Below, one piece after another: positions 24,997-34,016 of a stretch of DNA of 39,444 nt. Position numbers and translations under genes: made by a program. Origin of the DNA: Candidatus Woesearchaeota archaeon (GTDB taxonomy: Archaea; Nanobdellota; Nanobdellia; Woesearchaeales; JAGVYF01); the NCBI GenBank assembly GCA_018303425.1, contig JAGVYF010000006.1, positions 1 to 39,444 on the forward strand, read 5' to 3'. The notes under the pieces are model-generated. The model saw only the letters and a program-made list of their open reading frames with translations. It had not been told where the DNA came from and did no database searches. Numbering within the stretch: the stretch's first letter is position 1; each line of letters starts with the position of its first letter.

Positions 24997-25308
24997 ATGG
25001 CCGGAACTTGGTTATTAACATTTACTATTATCGTTTCTCTTTTAGCTGTAGTTATGGCTTATTACGCAAAAAAATATTCCATTGATGAAACAAGAGATGT
25101 ATTAAATTTTCGCATGCAGGGATTATTAGTTTTTGGTTTAGGTTTTATTTTGCATACATTTGGAGATTTTTTAAGTCCTGCCTATGGTGGAACTATTGAA
25201 CTTATTCTAGAATCAATTGCCCACTTTATAATTATGGGATCATTTGTATTTTTTTATTTAGCGGCGCAATCTGCTGTAGAAGGGTCAAGGGGGTTATGGT
25301 TTAAATGA
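24997..25308 (+). CDS. Small three-helix membrane protein, unknown
   Basis: 103 residues with membrane segments at about 4-22, 41-62 and 72-93. The middle and last segments contain His (LHTFGDF and AHFIIMG) and acidic residues, hinting at metal or haem binding. Its last codon overlaps the start of the next gene by ATGA. The two proteins look like distant paralogues. I do not recognise the family. Nearness to the CuA protein suggests, weakly, a redox link. Confidence 0.65.
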   Translation: MAGTWLLTFTIIVSLLAVVMAYYAKKYSIDETRDVLNFRMQGLLVFGLGFILHTFGDFLSPAYGGTIELILESIAHFIIMGSFVFFYLAAQSAVEGSRGLWFK

Positions 25309-25679
25309 CAGGGGTTGAAATTTGGTTATTCATTGCGCAAGCAAGTTCAATAATCACTTTTGTGATAGGATTATTTGCTTTTGGATCTTTAATAAAAGCA
25401 TCGTTGCATCTTGATGAAGGCGGGTATAAATCTATGTTTATAGCTTTATCCGGAACTATTTTATTGATCGTTATTGGTGTAGCCTCAATGGCATTATATC
25501 ATCTTTCCGAATCATTTGATAAATTAGCTGAATTAGGTGAGATTGTAGAATTGGGATGGTACACCTTTACATTTGCAGGTTTGTGTTATTCAATGTATGC
25601 GTCATACCGTGTGATTAATTATCTTAAAAAGTTTTCAAGGTTCAATGTAAAAAATTCAAAAAAAATTAAATCTTTATAG
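25305..25679 (+). CDS. Small membrane protein, partner of the preceding gene, unknown
   Basis: 124 residues with three or four membrane segments, starting MTGVEIWLFIAQASSIITFV. A short LYHLSESFD motif follows the second or third segment, echoing LHTFGDFLS in the upstream protein. The C terminus is basic (KNSKKIKSL). It is translationally coupled by a 4-nt overlap to the upstream gene and overlaps the convergent gene 25666-26205 by 14 nt. Confidence 0.65.
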   Translation: MTGVEIWLFIAQASSIITFVIGLFAFGSLIKASLHLDEGGYKSMFIALSGTILLIVIGVASMALYHLSESFDKLAELGEIVELGWYTFTFAGLCYSMYASYRVINYLKKFSRFNVKNSKKIKSL

Positions 25680-26205
25680 ATTTATCTGAAAAGTAAGTTA
25701 ATGTCGGGATTAAATCATTTGCCTTTTTTTCTTTAACAATGATTAAAAACATTAGAACTTCTAAATTTCTTGCTTTATTTATAAGGAATTGAACAAATTT
25801 CTGAATCTTCACAAGCGGGTCATATATTAAAAGTATGTTCAGGGAATCAAAAAGTATATATTTCATGTCAGTATTATTACAAACCCCTGACAAAGCAATT
25901 GATAGCTCTGTTAATGATTTACCGTTTAATGCTATATGATTATTTTTATTTATGGATTTACCTTCCCAGTCAATAAACAATATCTTTTCAGTGTCAATAT
26001 TTAATTTTGAGCACATTTTTAAAACAATGGTTGATGGCTTGTTTAATGATACATATATTCCAGGCAGTTTAAACTTTCTATTCAAAAATGCCGCAAGCTC
26101 AATACAAGTTTCATTATATTTATTAGGTTCAACAATTATAGTATAAACTCCATTATCATAATCAATTTTTGAAAGAAAATTATTTAAGATTTTATTTTGT
26201 ATCAT
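25666..26205 (-). CDS. RecA-fold protein without Walker A motif
   Basis: 179 residues. The strand pattern YTIIVEP, ILFIDWEG, KYILFDSLN, VLMFLIIVKE resembles KaiC/RecA-like domains such as DUF835-type proteins. No GxxxxGK(T/S) P-loop is present, so it is not a normal ATPase. FIDWEG and LFDSLN correspond to the positions of secondary-structure elements around Walker B. The role is unknown. It overlaps the nitroreductase gene by 14 nt, giving an operon of two on the minus strand. Confidence 0.6.
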   Translation of the reverse strand: MIQNKILNNFLSKIDYDNGVYTIIVEPNKYNETCIELAAFLNRKFKLPGIYVSLNKPSTIVLKMCSKLNIDTEKILFIDWEGKSINKNNHIALNGKSLTELSIALSGVCNNTDMKYILFDSLNILLIYDPLVKIQKFVQFLINKARNLEVLMFLIIVKEKKANDLIPTLTYFSDKSIKI

Positions 26206-26755
26206 TTTTATTAAATACTTCTTTTGAGGTTATTTCTTTCAGACTTAACCTTTCTCTTTTTTTGTGAAAAGCGCCTTTGGCTTCATAACCCAAAGCCAGT
26301 ATTAGTGGCACATAATCTTGTGGCATAATCCTTAATAGGTTTTTAACACTTTCTTGTTTAGGCGTAATTATACAAGAATCAATGCCTAAACTTGTTGCTT
26401 CTAAATTCATGTTTAAAATTGTCATGCCAATACTCATAAATGAATCATAAACTCCTGAATCTTTGCCCTTGTAACATGCGAATTTTTTTCCAATGCAACG
26501 TTTTTGTAATAGAACTCCAGCAATCATTACAGAGGGCTCATTATGAAAATCACCATAGTTAGCAGTCATTATTAATTTTTCAATTAAATAATTATTTTTA
26601 ATTATAATAAAGTGCCATGGTTGACTATTGCTACAGCTAGGCGCCCATCTTCCTGCTTCAAGTATCTTTTTTAAATCCGAATCTTTAATTTTTTTATTGC
26701 CAAACTCATATGTGGTTTTTCTTTTTTTAGCAAGTTCAAGGAAATTCATATCCAT
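26192..26755 (-). CDS. Nitroreductase-family flavoprotein
   Basis: 187 residues of an FMN-dependent NAD(P)H oxidoreductase. Signatures are the N-terminal RKTTYEFGNK (FMN-binding Arg region), WAPSCSNSQPWHFIII, and a C-terminal LILALGYEAKG. The substrate is unknown; members reduce nitro compounds, quinones or flavins. Its coding end overlaps the RecA-fold protein start by 14 nt. Confidence 0.9.
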   Translation of the reverse strand: MDMNFLELAKKRKTTYEFGNKKIKDSDLKKILEAGRWAPSCSNSQPWHFIIIKNNYLIEKLIMTANYGDFHNEPSVMIAGVLLQKRCIGKKFACYKGKDSGVYDSFMSIGMTILNMNLEATSLGIDSCIITPKQESVKNLLRIMPQDYVPLILALGYEAKGAFHKKRERLSLKEITSKEVFNKNDTK

Positions 26756-26828
26756 TCACCAATTATTCAACAGACTTTTTAGTATATAAAACCATAGGTT
26801 TATATAATTAAATTTTATCTCCAAAATT

Positions 26829-27494
26829 ATGTTGCTTATTGACCTAAAAACAAAACTAAATCCTGATTTGTATAATGTGCTTGAGGGAGAAGGCATTAAT
26901 GAGTTAAGGCCTTGTCAGATTAAAGCAATTGATAGGGGGGTGTTAGATAATAAATCGTTATTAGTTTGCACTCCAACTGCATCAGGTAAAACACTGGTAG
27001 CTGAGTTTGCGAGTATGCAATCAATCTTGAACAAAATCGGCAAAGCTATTTATATTGTGCCATTAAAAGCTTTAGCTAATGAAAAATATAAAGAATTTAA
27101 AAGAAAATATGGCCATCTTTGCAAGATTACAATATCAATAGGCGATTTAGACAAGGCTGAACCATATTTACAAGATTATGACTTAATTATTACAACTTCA
27201 GAGAAATTAGACTCTTTACTTAGGCACCATTCTCCCTGGGTTAAAGATGTTAATACTATAATCATTGACGAAATCCATTTGTTAAATGATGTAACGAGAG
27301 GCCCAACTTTAGAAATAATAATTACAATGTTAAAACGTTTATTAAAAAATATTCAGATTATTGGACTTTCTGCTACAATCGGAAATCCCCGCGAATTAGC
27401 GGAATGGTTAGAGGCAGAACTAATACTCGATTCTTGGAGACCGGTAGAACTTAAACACGGGATTTACTTAGAAGGCCAAATTAATTTTTATTAG
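26829..27494 (+). pseudogene. Truncated Hel308-type (Ski2-like) helicase
   Basis: 221 residues hold only the first RecA domain: LRPCQ (Q motif), TPTASGKT (Walker A), DEIH (motif II), GLSATIGNPRELAEWL (motif III). The text stops at VELKHGIYLEGQINFY, just where domain 2 should begin. Full Hel308/Hjm is about 700 residues with motifs IV-VI, winged helix and ratchet domains, all absent. After the stop the frame shows no helicase sequence. A deletion or insertion at about 27490 is likely, with the HEPN/MNT pair beyond it. Confidence 0.85.
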
Positions 27495-27697
27495 GTAATG
27501 TATTATCTTTATAAACAAAAGAGTGTTTGCTAGTAAAAATGGAGTTTCCAGGAATTCCGATGTTCTATTCAATAATTTCAGGGGCTAACGAAGGGGGCAA
27601 TTTTCTACTAACCAAAAACAACGATGGGGACAAATAATGAAACTGAAAGGGACAAACTGGTACCCCTTTATCGATTATCTATTTAGTGTCCATTAAT

Positions 27698-28180
27698 TTA
27701 TCTCCTCTTGGTTACTATATTTTGAAATTTATCTCTTATCTCATTAACCTTTTTCTCATTTAGTTTTATAAGAATTGATTTGCATTTAACTAGAAATTTA
27801 GGAGCCTTCTGAATCATCTTGTTATATTGTTCATCTGGAACAGTTCTGTTTATGTAATATTGAGAATCAACTCTTGCTTTTAATGAATCTTCAATAAAAT
27901 CCAACTCTTTCTCTTCAAAATATTCTTTAAGGAATCTTTTCGCAAATTCAATAGTACAAGAGTGAATTTCACTTTTTACTCCTAATTTCATTAGAACAGC
28001 ATACAATGAGAAATAAACTGTATAATACGCCGTTGAAATTTTCCAATCTTTGATAATGTTTACTCTCATTGATTCAAGAGCTTCTTCGGCTTTTTTGATA
28101 TAAGCATTAGCCAAATTAGAGTTTGGCTCAACTAAACTTAATCCTTCTTTTTTTACTGCACACCATTTGATTTTATCCAT
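27698..28180 (-). CDS. HEPN-domain protein, partner of a minimal nucleotidyltransferase
   Basis: 160 residues, mainly helical. ALESMRVNIIKDWKISTAYYTVYFSLYAVLMKLG is typical of HEPN (PF05168-like) helices, split here over residues about 33-66. A later ARVDSQYYINR fits the family. The canonical RNase motif Rx4-6H is not obvious, so RNase activity is uncertain. The start overlaps the end of the MNT gene by 8 nt. Such pairs act as toxin-antitoxin systems in which MNT AMPylates HEPN. Confidence 0.8.
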   Translation of the reverse strand: MDKIKWCAVKKEGLSLVEPNSNLANAYIKKAEEALESMRVNIIKDWKISTAYYTVYFSLYAVLMKLGVKSEIHSCTIEFAKRFLKEYFEEKELDFIEDSLKARVDSQYYINRTVPDEQYNKMIQKAPKFLVKCKSILIKLNEKKVNEIRDKFQNIVTKRR

Positions 28181-28763
28181 TTTTGAAGACTGCCTGTATA
28201 AATTGTTCTATATTTAGAAAAATTACATGGTTTTTTAAAACTTCTTTCAGAAGAATATCCCTAGTCAGATTTTTCTCAAATGTTTTCAGAGGATAACATT
28301 TGATACTTATTTCTACACCTAAATTTTTTGAGACTCTTTTTATCTCATCATTATTATAACTTCCTGCAATAAAAATATCTAAATCAGAACCTTCTTTTTC
28401 CAAACCTTTAACATAGCTTCCAAAAATTATTCCTATCCCTTTTATATGGGGAGTTATTTTTTCTATAATCTCTTTGATTAAAAGCTTTTTCTCTAAAAAT
28501 GCAATTGCTTTATATTGTTCTACAAAAGCAAGATACCTCAGAGTAAACTCACTTGGATTTAACTTAAATGTTTTAATTTTTCCTCTAGTTTTTGATTCAA
28601 TAATCCCCTTGTCTTCTAAATCCTCAAGAATAAGCTGTGCTGTTCTTGGACTTATCTTCAATAATTTTTTAACTTCCCTAACATAATACTCTCTGTTAAA
28701 ATCATTTGTAAATAGAGATAATACTTGCAATGTATTTTCCGTGAATTTAATTTTTTTATACAT
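28173..28763 (-). CDS. Nucleotidyltransferase (MNT antitoxin) with N-terminal winged helix
   Basis: 196 residues from the ATG at 28763; a farther upstream start at 28811 would lie over the TATA box and is rejected. Residues about 10-70 form a winged helix-turn-helix (REVKKLLKISPRTAQLILED). The nucleotidyltransferase motif GSYVKGLEKEGSDLDIF (GSx10DxD) follows near residue 115. The wHTH fusion suggests it also represses its own promoter. The downstream HEPN gene overlaps by 8 nt. The pair sits beside a truncated helicase and hairpin-rich sequence, consistent with an acquired module. Confidence 0.85.
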   Translation of the reverse strand: MYKKIKFTENTLQVLSLFTNDFNREYYVREVKKLLKISPRTAQLILEDLEDKGIIESKTRGKIKTFKLNPSEFTLRYLAFVEQYKAIAFLEKKLLIKEIIEKITPHIKGIGIIFGSYVKGLEKEGSDLDIFIAGSYNNDEIKRVSKNLGVEISIKCYPLKTFEKNLTRDILLKEVLKNHVIFLNIEQFIQAVFKNG

Positions 28764-28783
28764 ATGTATGATTAATAATACAT

Positions 28784-28797
28784 TTAATATATAAAGC
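28784..28797 (-). promoter_or_regulatory. TATA box of the MNT/HEPN operon
   Basis: GCTTTATATATTAAATG in the minus sense lies about 25-30 nt before the ATG at 28763. Confidence 0.5.
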
Positions 28798-28799
28798 TT

Positions 28800-29283
28800 T
28801 TGTTTACTCAAAAAATAACAAACGACCCCCTAAATGTTCTTTTTAGAAAAGAACCAAAACAAGACCCCCCCTTCTATCTTCTTTTTGTAAAAAGAAGCAA
28901 AAACACGACGGAATTCCTCTCACGAACGACTAAATTAATGTCTGCTTCGCAGTAATTGATATTAAAGTAAATAAATGCACAGAGAAAAAACTATTTCTCC
29001 GGCACGCCAGAAAAGTAGTTTCTTTTCTGTGCGAACTACGGCACCTATCTGATTCCCACAAAAATTAAGAATTTTTTGGGCACGAAAATCTTTGATTTTC
29101 TTGTGTTCGGCAGTAAGAAAACTCTGCGGATTTACTTTGTAAATTCTTGCCTCGCCCACTTCGTAGGCTCGGTCGGCTATTAGGGTTTGTGCTATCGGTG
29201 ATTGATTAGAAAAAGCATTAGTATTACAACATTTAATAACTAAATATCCCTAATTATTTTAGCTAAATACCACATTTTTAATC
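28800..29283. other. Non-coding accessory stretch filled with AT-rich hairpins
   Basis: No gene is supported. Hairpins include GTTCTTTT-TAG-AAAAGAAC (about 28829-28847), CTTCTTTTT-GT-AAAAAGAAG (about 28879-28898), AGAAAAG...CTTTTCT near 29010-29030 and GAAAATC-TTT-GATTTTC near 29085-29101. The CCCCC runs and following TTCTTT tracts resemble the gap at 629-1009. A 65-codon frame on the minus strand reads through these hairpins and is unlikely to be real. Confidence 0.5.
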
Positions 29284-30768
29284 CTAACTTTTACCAATTA
29301 CTAATCTATTAGAAAATACTTTATGTAATTTGCCTGATTTTGTATGAAATTTAACCATTGCAAGCGGTAATGAAAATTTTCCTAAAATGGTTAATCTTGA
29401 TTTGATGCGGTACACAATTAACCTGTCTTCATGCGCATCTAACTCTTCAACATCCCATTGCACAATTGTTGAACCTTTATGAGCATGTTTCATAATTTTC
29501 GAAGGTCTTAAAGTGCCAACATCATATTCACTTGTAACATTTGCTATATTAGGCACTTTATCAATAATTGTGATTCTTTCAATAGGCACGTGAGAAATGT
29601 TTTTTAGACTAAGCAAAACTTTAACTTCGGAAATACCGCCTTCTCTCATTTCAATATTTTTTGTTTCTTTTGTTATGACAATTGGCGATTTTAATTTAAG
29701 GTATAAATAATAGCTAATTACAGAGATTAATAATAAATAAAATATTGATCTATAACTATTATATAGTTCTAAATTAAAAACGCCGCCAGGAGCAAGTTGA
29801 ACATTCCATACCCTGTATCTTTTATCATTTTCTTTAATTATTTGATTGGGGCTAGGATCACTAGACTCAAAAACATCGCTTAATAATGAAGTTTCAATTT
29901 TAATAATTTGTGATCTTGGCATGTTGCCGTCATTTGTATAAACTCTTTTTGAAGTTGTTTTTAAGAATCCTTTAATTACATTTTCAGTTAATTTATATTC
30001 CCCTGAATAATCAATGATTTCAAATCTTATTGGGTCTGGTTTAAATGTGTATCCTTCAATTATAACGGTACTGTATAAAGTATCAAATTCAGGAGGATGT
30101 AAAGGATCAATTTCCATTTGCACCTCTAATATTTGTTTGCTTAGCGGTTCAATAGAGGTTGACAAAATCTTTTTTATAATTCCGCTTTCAAGCCTAACTT
30201 CAACATTGGTAAGATCTTTTCTATTTTTATTTAAAAGCGCAATTCTTATGATGTTGTTCTCTCTTGGGTCAATTCTTATTATATTGTTCTCTCTTGGGAC
30301 AATTTCGTTTGGAAATTGAATATTTGTTGTTATCTGCGGGAAATATTCTTGATCATTGGGGTTTATAGATTTTATATATATTGGTAATCTAATTGATTGT
30401 ATTTTCTTTGAACTAACCTCTTCAACGTTTATAACAACATTATGGAAACCCAATCCAATTTCAGAGATTGGTTTAAGTATGATTTTTGTCGTAAACGAAT
30501 CCCCTCCATTTACACCATTAATTCCACTGAAATAATCGCTTAATGGTTCAGTAGTATAACTTTGCCATAATCCGATATCACCAAAAGTTAATCTGTAATC
30601 CTGGCTGTTAAATAAATTATTTTTAATAATTAACAAAAATTTGGCTTCTTGATCGATATTAATTTCATCCAAGAGGACTTGTGTAGAAATGTCAAAACTT
30701 TCTGCAACAACAAATGTACTGCAAAGAATCAAAATTACAAATATTAAACCCAAGTTATATTTAACCAC
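29284..30768 (-). CDS. Secreted, membrane-anchored beta-rich protein, unknown
   Basis: 494 residues. A signal peptide (YNLGLIFVILILCSTFVVAES) is followed by about 310 residues of beta-sandwich-like exported sequence. A membrane segment IFYLLLISVISYYLYLKL (about 350-367) follows, then a C-terminal beta domain of about 120 residues resembling DUF11/CARDB-like repeats. It resembles archaeal COG1361-type surface proteins. An in-frame tandem duplication gives PRENNIIRI twice (about residues 157-177). A role at the cell surface is inferred. Confidence 0.75.
   Translation of the reverse strand: MVKYNLGLIFVILILCSTFVVAESFDISTQVLLDEINIDQEAKFLLIIKNNLFNSQDYRLTFGDIGLWQSYTTEPLSDYFSGINGVNGGDSFTTKIILKPISEIGLGFHNVVINVEEVSSKKIQSIRLPIYIKSINPNDQEYFPQITTNIQFPNEIVPRENNIIRIDPRENNIIRIALLNKNRKDLTNVEVRLESGIIKKILSTSIEPLSKQILEVQMEIDPLHPPEFDTLYSTVIIEGYTFKPDPIRFEIIDYSGEYKLTENVIKGFLKTTSKRVYTNDGNMPRSQIIKIETSLLSDVFESSDPSPNQIIKENDKRYRVWNVQLAPGGVFNLELYNSYRSIFYLLLISVISYYLYLKLKSPIVITKETKNIEMREGGISEVKVLLSLKNISHVPIERITIIDKVPNIANVTSEYDVGTLRPSKIMKHAHKGSTIVQWDVEELDAHEDRLIVYRIKSRLTILGKFSLPLAMVKFHTKSGKLHKVFSNRLVIGKS
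30245..30303. repeat. 27-bp tandem duplication inside a coding region
   Basis: Two near-identical 27-bp units ending TTGTTCTCTCTTGGG lie head to tail and differ at a few bases. They duplicate nine residues in frame without disrupting the gene at 29284-30768. Confidence 0.7.
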
Positions 30769-30846
30769 TTATCCTCATCTAATTTTAAGTTAAAGTTATA
30801 TTTAAAGTTTATTATAAAGAAAAAAGTAGTGTTTAAATATAGATAA

Positions 30847-30989
30847 TGGGGTCCCGAGGAATTTCGTATAGAGTTAATTATTCTGAATTTCGAACCCCGG
30901 TTGCCAGCGCTTCGGCTTAAACCCAGTTGCAACAAAAGTTCCTTGAAAAGACCCCGGGCTGGAGTGATACCAAGCTACACTAGGACCCC
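30847..30989 (-). tRNA. tRNA-Pro (GGG) with two introns and C33
   Basis: G1 is at 30989 and A73 at 30847, with acceptor GGGGTCC/GGACCCC. The anticodon stem CCAGC/GCTGG closes a spliced loop CCGGGGC, anticodon GGG, but position 33 is C instead of the near-universal T. A 42-nt intron (30910-30951) sits at 37/38 with a relaxed BHB. A 28-nt intron (30861-30888) sits at 59/60 with a perfect BHB (TTCG/CGAA, bulges AAA and ATT, outer helix CGGGG/CCTCG); excision leaves TTCGAAT. If the first intron used another site the loop could differ. Confidence 0.82.
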
Positions 30990-31039
30990 ATATTTGGATA
31001 GCGCCATTAAAATCTATCAATATAGCAAGATTAATAAAT

Positions 31040-31774
31040 TTATCCTATCCAAATTTTAGCGATAAGCATGAACAAAACACCCAATATAAATAAAATAAAT
31101 GATATCACTGAACTTTGATGTTTATTATCCTTTTTAAGACTGGGAATTAAATCTGATGCAGATATGTATACAAATCCGCCTGCAGCAATTGGTAAAAGAA
31201 ATATTGTATTAATACCATCTCCTATAAAATATCCTATTAATCCCCCAATAACAGCTGTAAGTTGCGCGCAAAAACTCATAAATAAAGCTTTAAACTTATT
31301 CATTTTACTATATATTAAAATTGCAAAATTACCCATTTCTTGCGGTATCTCGTGTGATATAATAATGGCAGTAGTTAACCATCCAAAACTAATATTTACC
31401 ATAAAACTTGCTGCTATTACTATTCCATCAATCATGTTATGCAAACTATCACCAACCAAAACTAAATATGAAGTTGGCCTGACATCACAAATACCATTAT
31501 GGCAATGGTGCCAGAATAATACTCTTTCAAGCAGATAAAATCCCACAAATCCAGCCATTAAATATAACATTCCTTCCATAGGCGTTAATATTTGCAGACT
31601 TTCTTCCATTAAATGAAAAAATGCTCCGCCTAATAATGTGCCTGCTGAAAAAGCAACTAACCAGTAAACTATTTTTTCAAGTAATTTTTTATTTAGGCCC
31701 AGTGTAACAACACCAATTAGCCCAATTAATCCAACAATAAATGTTGCTAATAATATTTCGTATAAAATTTCCAT
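31040..31774 (-). CDS. ZIP-family metal transporter
   Basis: 244 residues with eight membrane segments. Segment IV has HNMIDGIVIA and segment V has SHEIPQEMGNFAI, the metal-binding motifs of ZIP proteins. A His/Cys-rich loop (FWHHCHNGICDV) between segments III and IV suits zinc or iron capture. It probably imports divalent metal into the cytoplasm. The downstream direction leads to tRNA-Pro; dtdA lies 25 nt upstream on the same strand. Confidence 0.93.
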   Translation of the reverse strand: MEILYEILLATFIVGLIGLIGVVTLGLNKKLLEKIVYWLVAFSAGTLLGGAFFHLMEESLQILTPMEGMLYLMAGFVGFYLLERVLFWHHCHNGICDVRPTSYLVLVGDSLHNMIDGIVIAASFMVNISFGWLTTAIIISHEIPQEMGNFAILIYSKMNKFKALFMSFCAQLTAVIGGLIGYFIGDGINTIFLLPIAAGGFVYISASDLIPSLKKDNKHQSSVISFILFILGVLFMLIAKIWIG

Positions 31775-31798
31775 ATTAACTGAAAGAGTTTAATCTAT

Positions 31799-32566
31799 TT
31801 AAAATTCTTTCGTCTTTTTAATTTCAATGCCTAACTCTTTAGCAAGGGTTTTTATCTTTTCTTTATGTTCACCAATGCCTTTCCAATCTGCTATTATTAA
31901 ATCTGATTTAGGCATGGTCTTGTCAAGCGCTTGTTTTAACATTTCTTTGTCCAGATTATCCAGCATGTATTTTGGACAAACATGGCCTATTGCAATATGA
32001 GTATTAAGTTGTATTTTCTTAAAGTTGGGCGCATGGTGCGGGCCACCCAGGCCTACAGCGGTCCGAAAAATTATAGGGTTAAAATTCACAATATGTTTTA
32101 CAATTTCTGCATTAATTTTGCCAGCTTCATTTATACTCCATTCCGTAGGCGATGAACCTATTTCGATGAATATTGAGGGTTTTTTTATAAATGGACCGTG
32201 ATGAGTGCATTCCTGTATCACATCAAATCCTTTTAAATCACAAAGTTCAGTCATTTTCTTGAAAGCTTCTTTTAGATATAATGCCGGAGCAATAGCTAAC
32301 GTTTTTTCCCTGCCGCCTAATTCCGCTTTGCCCCAGTTTCCCTGCGTATGCAGAGATAATGATTTAATACCGGATGCTGAGCTATGGGTAGTTATGAATA
32401 AGAACATATCCGCATTAACTTCCGTATCAATATTTTCGCAATAGACGCAAGTATGTTCCTTTGGAAAATTAACATGATGAATAAAGGCATTGCTTGGCAA
32501 ATCAGTTAAATATTTTTCTACATTTTTACTTGCCGGGTCATTAAAGATTAAGATAGCAAATTTCAT
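31799..32566 (-). CDS. dtdA: D-aminoacyl-tRNA deacylase, archaeal type (DTD2)
   Basis: 255 residues. The enzyme removes D-amino acids wrongly attached to tRNA. Family blocks are THSSASGIKSLSLHTQGNWG, ECTHHGPF, SIFIEIGSSPTEW and VGLGGPHHAPNF; the His and Glu residues in these blocks are the expected zinc and catalytic ligands. This form occurs in archaea and plants, not bacteria. It is divergent from the beta-CASP nuclease gene, with 53 nt between the starts. Confidence 0.95.
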   Translation of the reverse strand: MKFAILIFNDPASKNVEKYLTDLPSNAFIHHVNFPKEHTCVYCENIDTEVNADMFLFITTHSSASGIKSLSLHTQGNWGKAELGGREKTLAIAPALYLKEAFKKMTELCDLKGFDVIQECTHHGPFIKKPSIFIEIGSSPTEWSINEAGKINAEIVKHIVNFNPIIFRTAVGLGGPHHAPNFKKIQLNTHIAIGHVCPKYMLDNLDKEMLKQALDKTMPKSDLIIADWKGIGEHKEKIKTLAKELGIEIKKTKEF

Positions 32567-32619
32567 TTACCCTATCAAACTACAAAGATTTATAAATCTT
32601 TATATCTTATTAATTTCAT

Positions 32620-33897
32620 ATGAAGTTTACATTACACGGCGCAGCCCAAGAAGTTGGCAGGTCCTGTATAGAAGTTACATCACAAAAAAACAATTTTTTA
32701 TTCGATTGTGGTATTAAATTAACCGAAAATTTTTCAGATTATCCCAAACTAACACATCAAAAAGAAATTAATGCTGTTTTTCTAAGTCATGCCCATCTTG
32801 ACCATTCAGGGGCTCTTCCCTTGTTTAATTATAAAGGTTTAAACTGCCCAATTTACACGAATAAAATGACTAAAGAGTTATCTAAATTACTGCTTAAAGA
32901 TTCATTGCATGTTGAATTGTTAAAAGAACAGCATCCCGCTTATAATAAAGAACATGTTTATAACGTGATGGATTTAATGAAACATGTGCCTTATCAAAAA
33001 CAACAAACTTTTAATGATTTGACTTTTGATTTCCAAGATGCAGGTCATATTCCGGGCAGCGCAATGGTTCGCGTGACAGCGGATAAAAAGAATATTGTTT
33101 ATACTGGCGATTTTAACACCATAACTTCAAAACTTCTTATAGGTACAAAAGCTAATTTTAAAGGGATTGATGTTTTGATTACAGAAACAACATACGGAGA
33201 CAGGCCGCACCCCTCAAGAACAGGGGAAAAAGAACAGTTTTTGGATACTGTAAAAAAAACAATCGATAAAGGGGCTTCAATCTTAATTCCGGCATTTGCA
33301 GTTGGCAGGTCACAGGAAATATTATTAATGTTAAAAGAATTAAAGTTAAAAGTCCCAATGTATCTCGATGGCATGTCAACAAAAGTGATTAAAACCTTCT
33401 TTAATGCCCCCCAATATTTAACAAATTGCGGAGATTTAAAAAGCATGTTAAAAAAAGTAAAATTTGTAAATACAGAAAAACAAAGACAAGAAATAATGAA
33501 AAAACAGGGTATCTTTGTTACAACTTCGGGCATGCTTGACGGGGGTCCAATAATGGCATATTTAAAACATTTTTATTTTGATAAAGATGCGGCATTATTA
33601 CTTACTGGATATCAAGCTGATGGCACAAATGGCCGGCTTTTAATGGAAGAAGGCAATGTTTATCTTGATGGAACAAAAATTAAGGTTAAATGCAACTATC
33701 ATAAATTTGATTTCAGCGCCCATGTTGGTTTAGATGGTTTAAAACAAACCGTAAAAAATTTTAACCCGGAACACCTAATTTTGAATCATGGAGACCCAGG
33801 CGCAATTCAGCATTTTGCAAAATGGGCAGTAGAAACTTTTCCGCATATGCAAGTTTATAAACCTAAAGTTGAAGATTGTATAGATCTTAAAAAGTAA
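32620..33897 (+). CDS. Beta-CASP metallo-beta-lactamase RNase (aCPSF2-like)
   Basis: 425 residues. The metallo-beta-lactamase core shows SHAHLDHSG (HxHxDH), GHIPGSAM and VYTGDFN. The beta-CASP part shows ETTYGDRPHP and ILIPAFAVGRSQE, FVTTSGMLDGGP, and later KFDFSAHVG with the final HGD motif (LILNHGDPG). No KH domains precede the core, so it corresponds to aCPSF2/RNase J-type proteins and not to aCPSF1. It probably cuts or trims RNA 3' ends or degrades RNA. AT-rich TATA-like sequence (TTTATAAATC) lies upstream. Confidence 0.93.
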   Translation: MKFTLHGAAQEVGRSCIEVTSQKNNFLFDCGIKLTENFSDYPKLTHQKEINAVFLSHAHLDHSGALPLFNYKGLNCPIYTNKMTKELSKLLLKDSLHVELLKEQHPAYNKEHVYNVMDLMKHVPYQKQQTFNDLTFDFQDAGHIPGSAMVRVTADKKNIVYTGDFNTITSKLLIGTKANFKGIDVLITETTYGDRPHPSRTGEKEQFLDTVKKTIDKGASILIPAFAVGRSQEILLMLKELKLKVPMYLDGMSTKVIKTFFNAPQYLTNCGDLKSMLKKVKFVNTEKQRQEIMKKQGIFVTTSGMLDGGPIMAYLKHFYFDKDAALLLTGYQADGTNGRLLMEEGNVYLDGTKIKVKCNYHKFDFSAHVGLDGLKQTVKNFNPEHLILNHGDPGAIQHFAKWAVETFPHMQVYKPKVEDCIDLKK

Positions 33898-34016
33898 TCA
33901 TTTAATTAACGTCAGCACTCTGTTGCGGAACTGAGTATATAACATATCAAGTACAATCTTTAGTGGTATAATACACCTTTAGTTGTATTAAACAAACAGA
34001 TACACAGCCGGAGCTG

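Noticed and set aside
28962-29159. 65-codon frame on the minus strand
   Set aside because: It runs through AT hairpins, has no ribosome-binding site and an unnatural composition.
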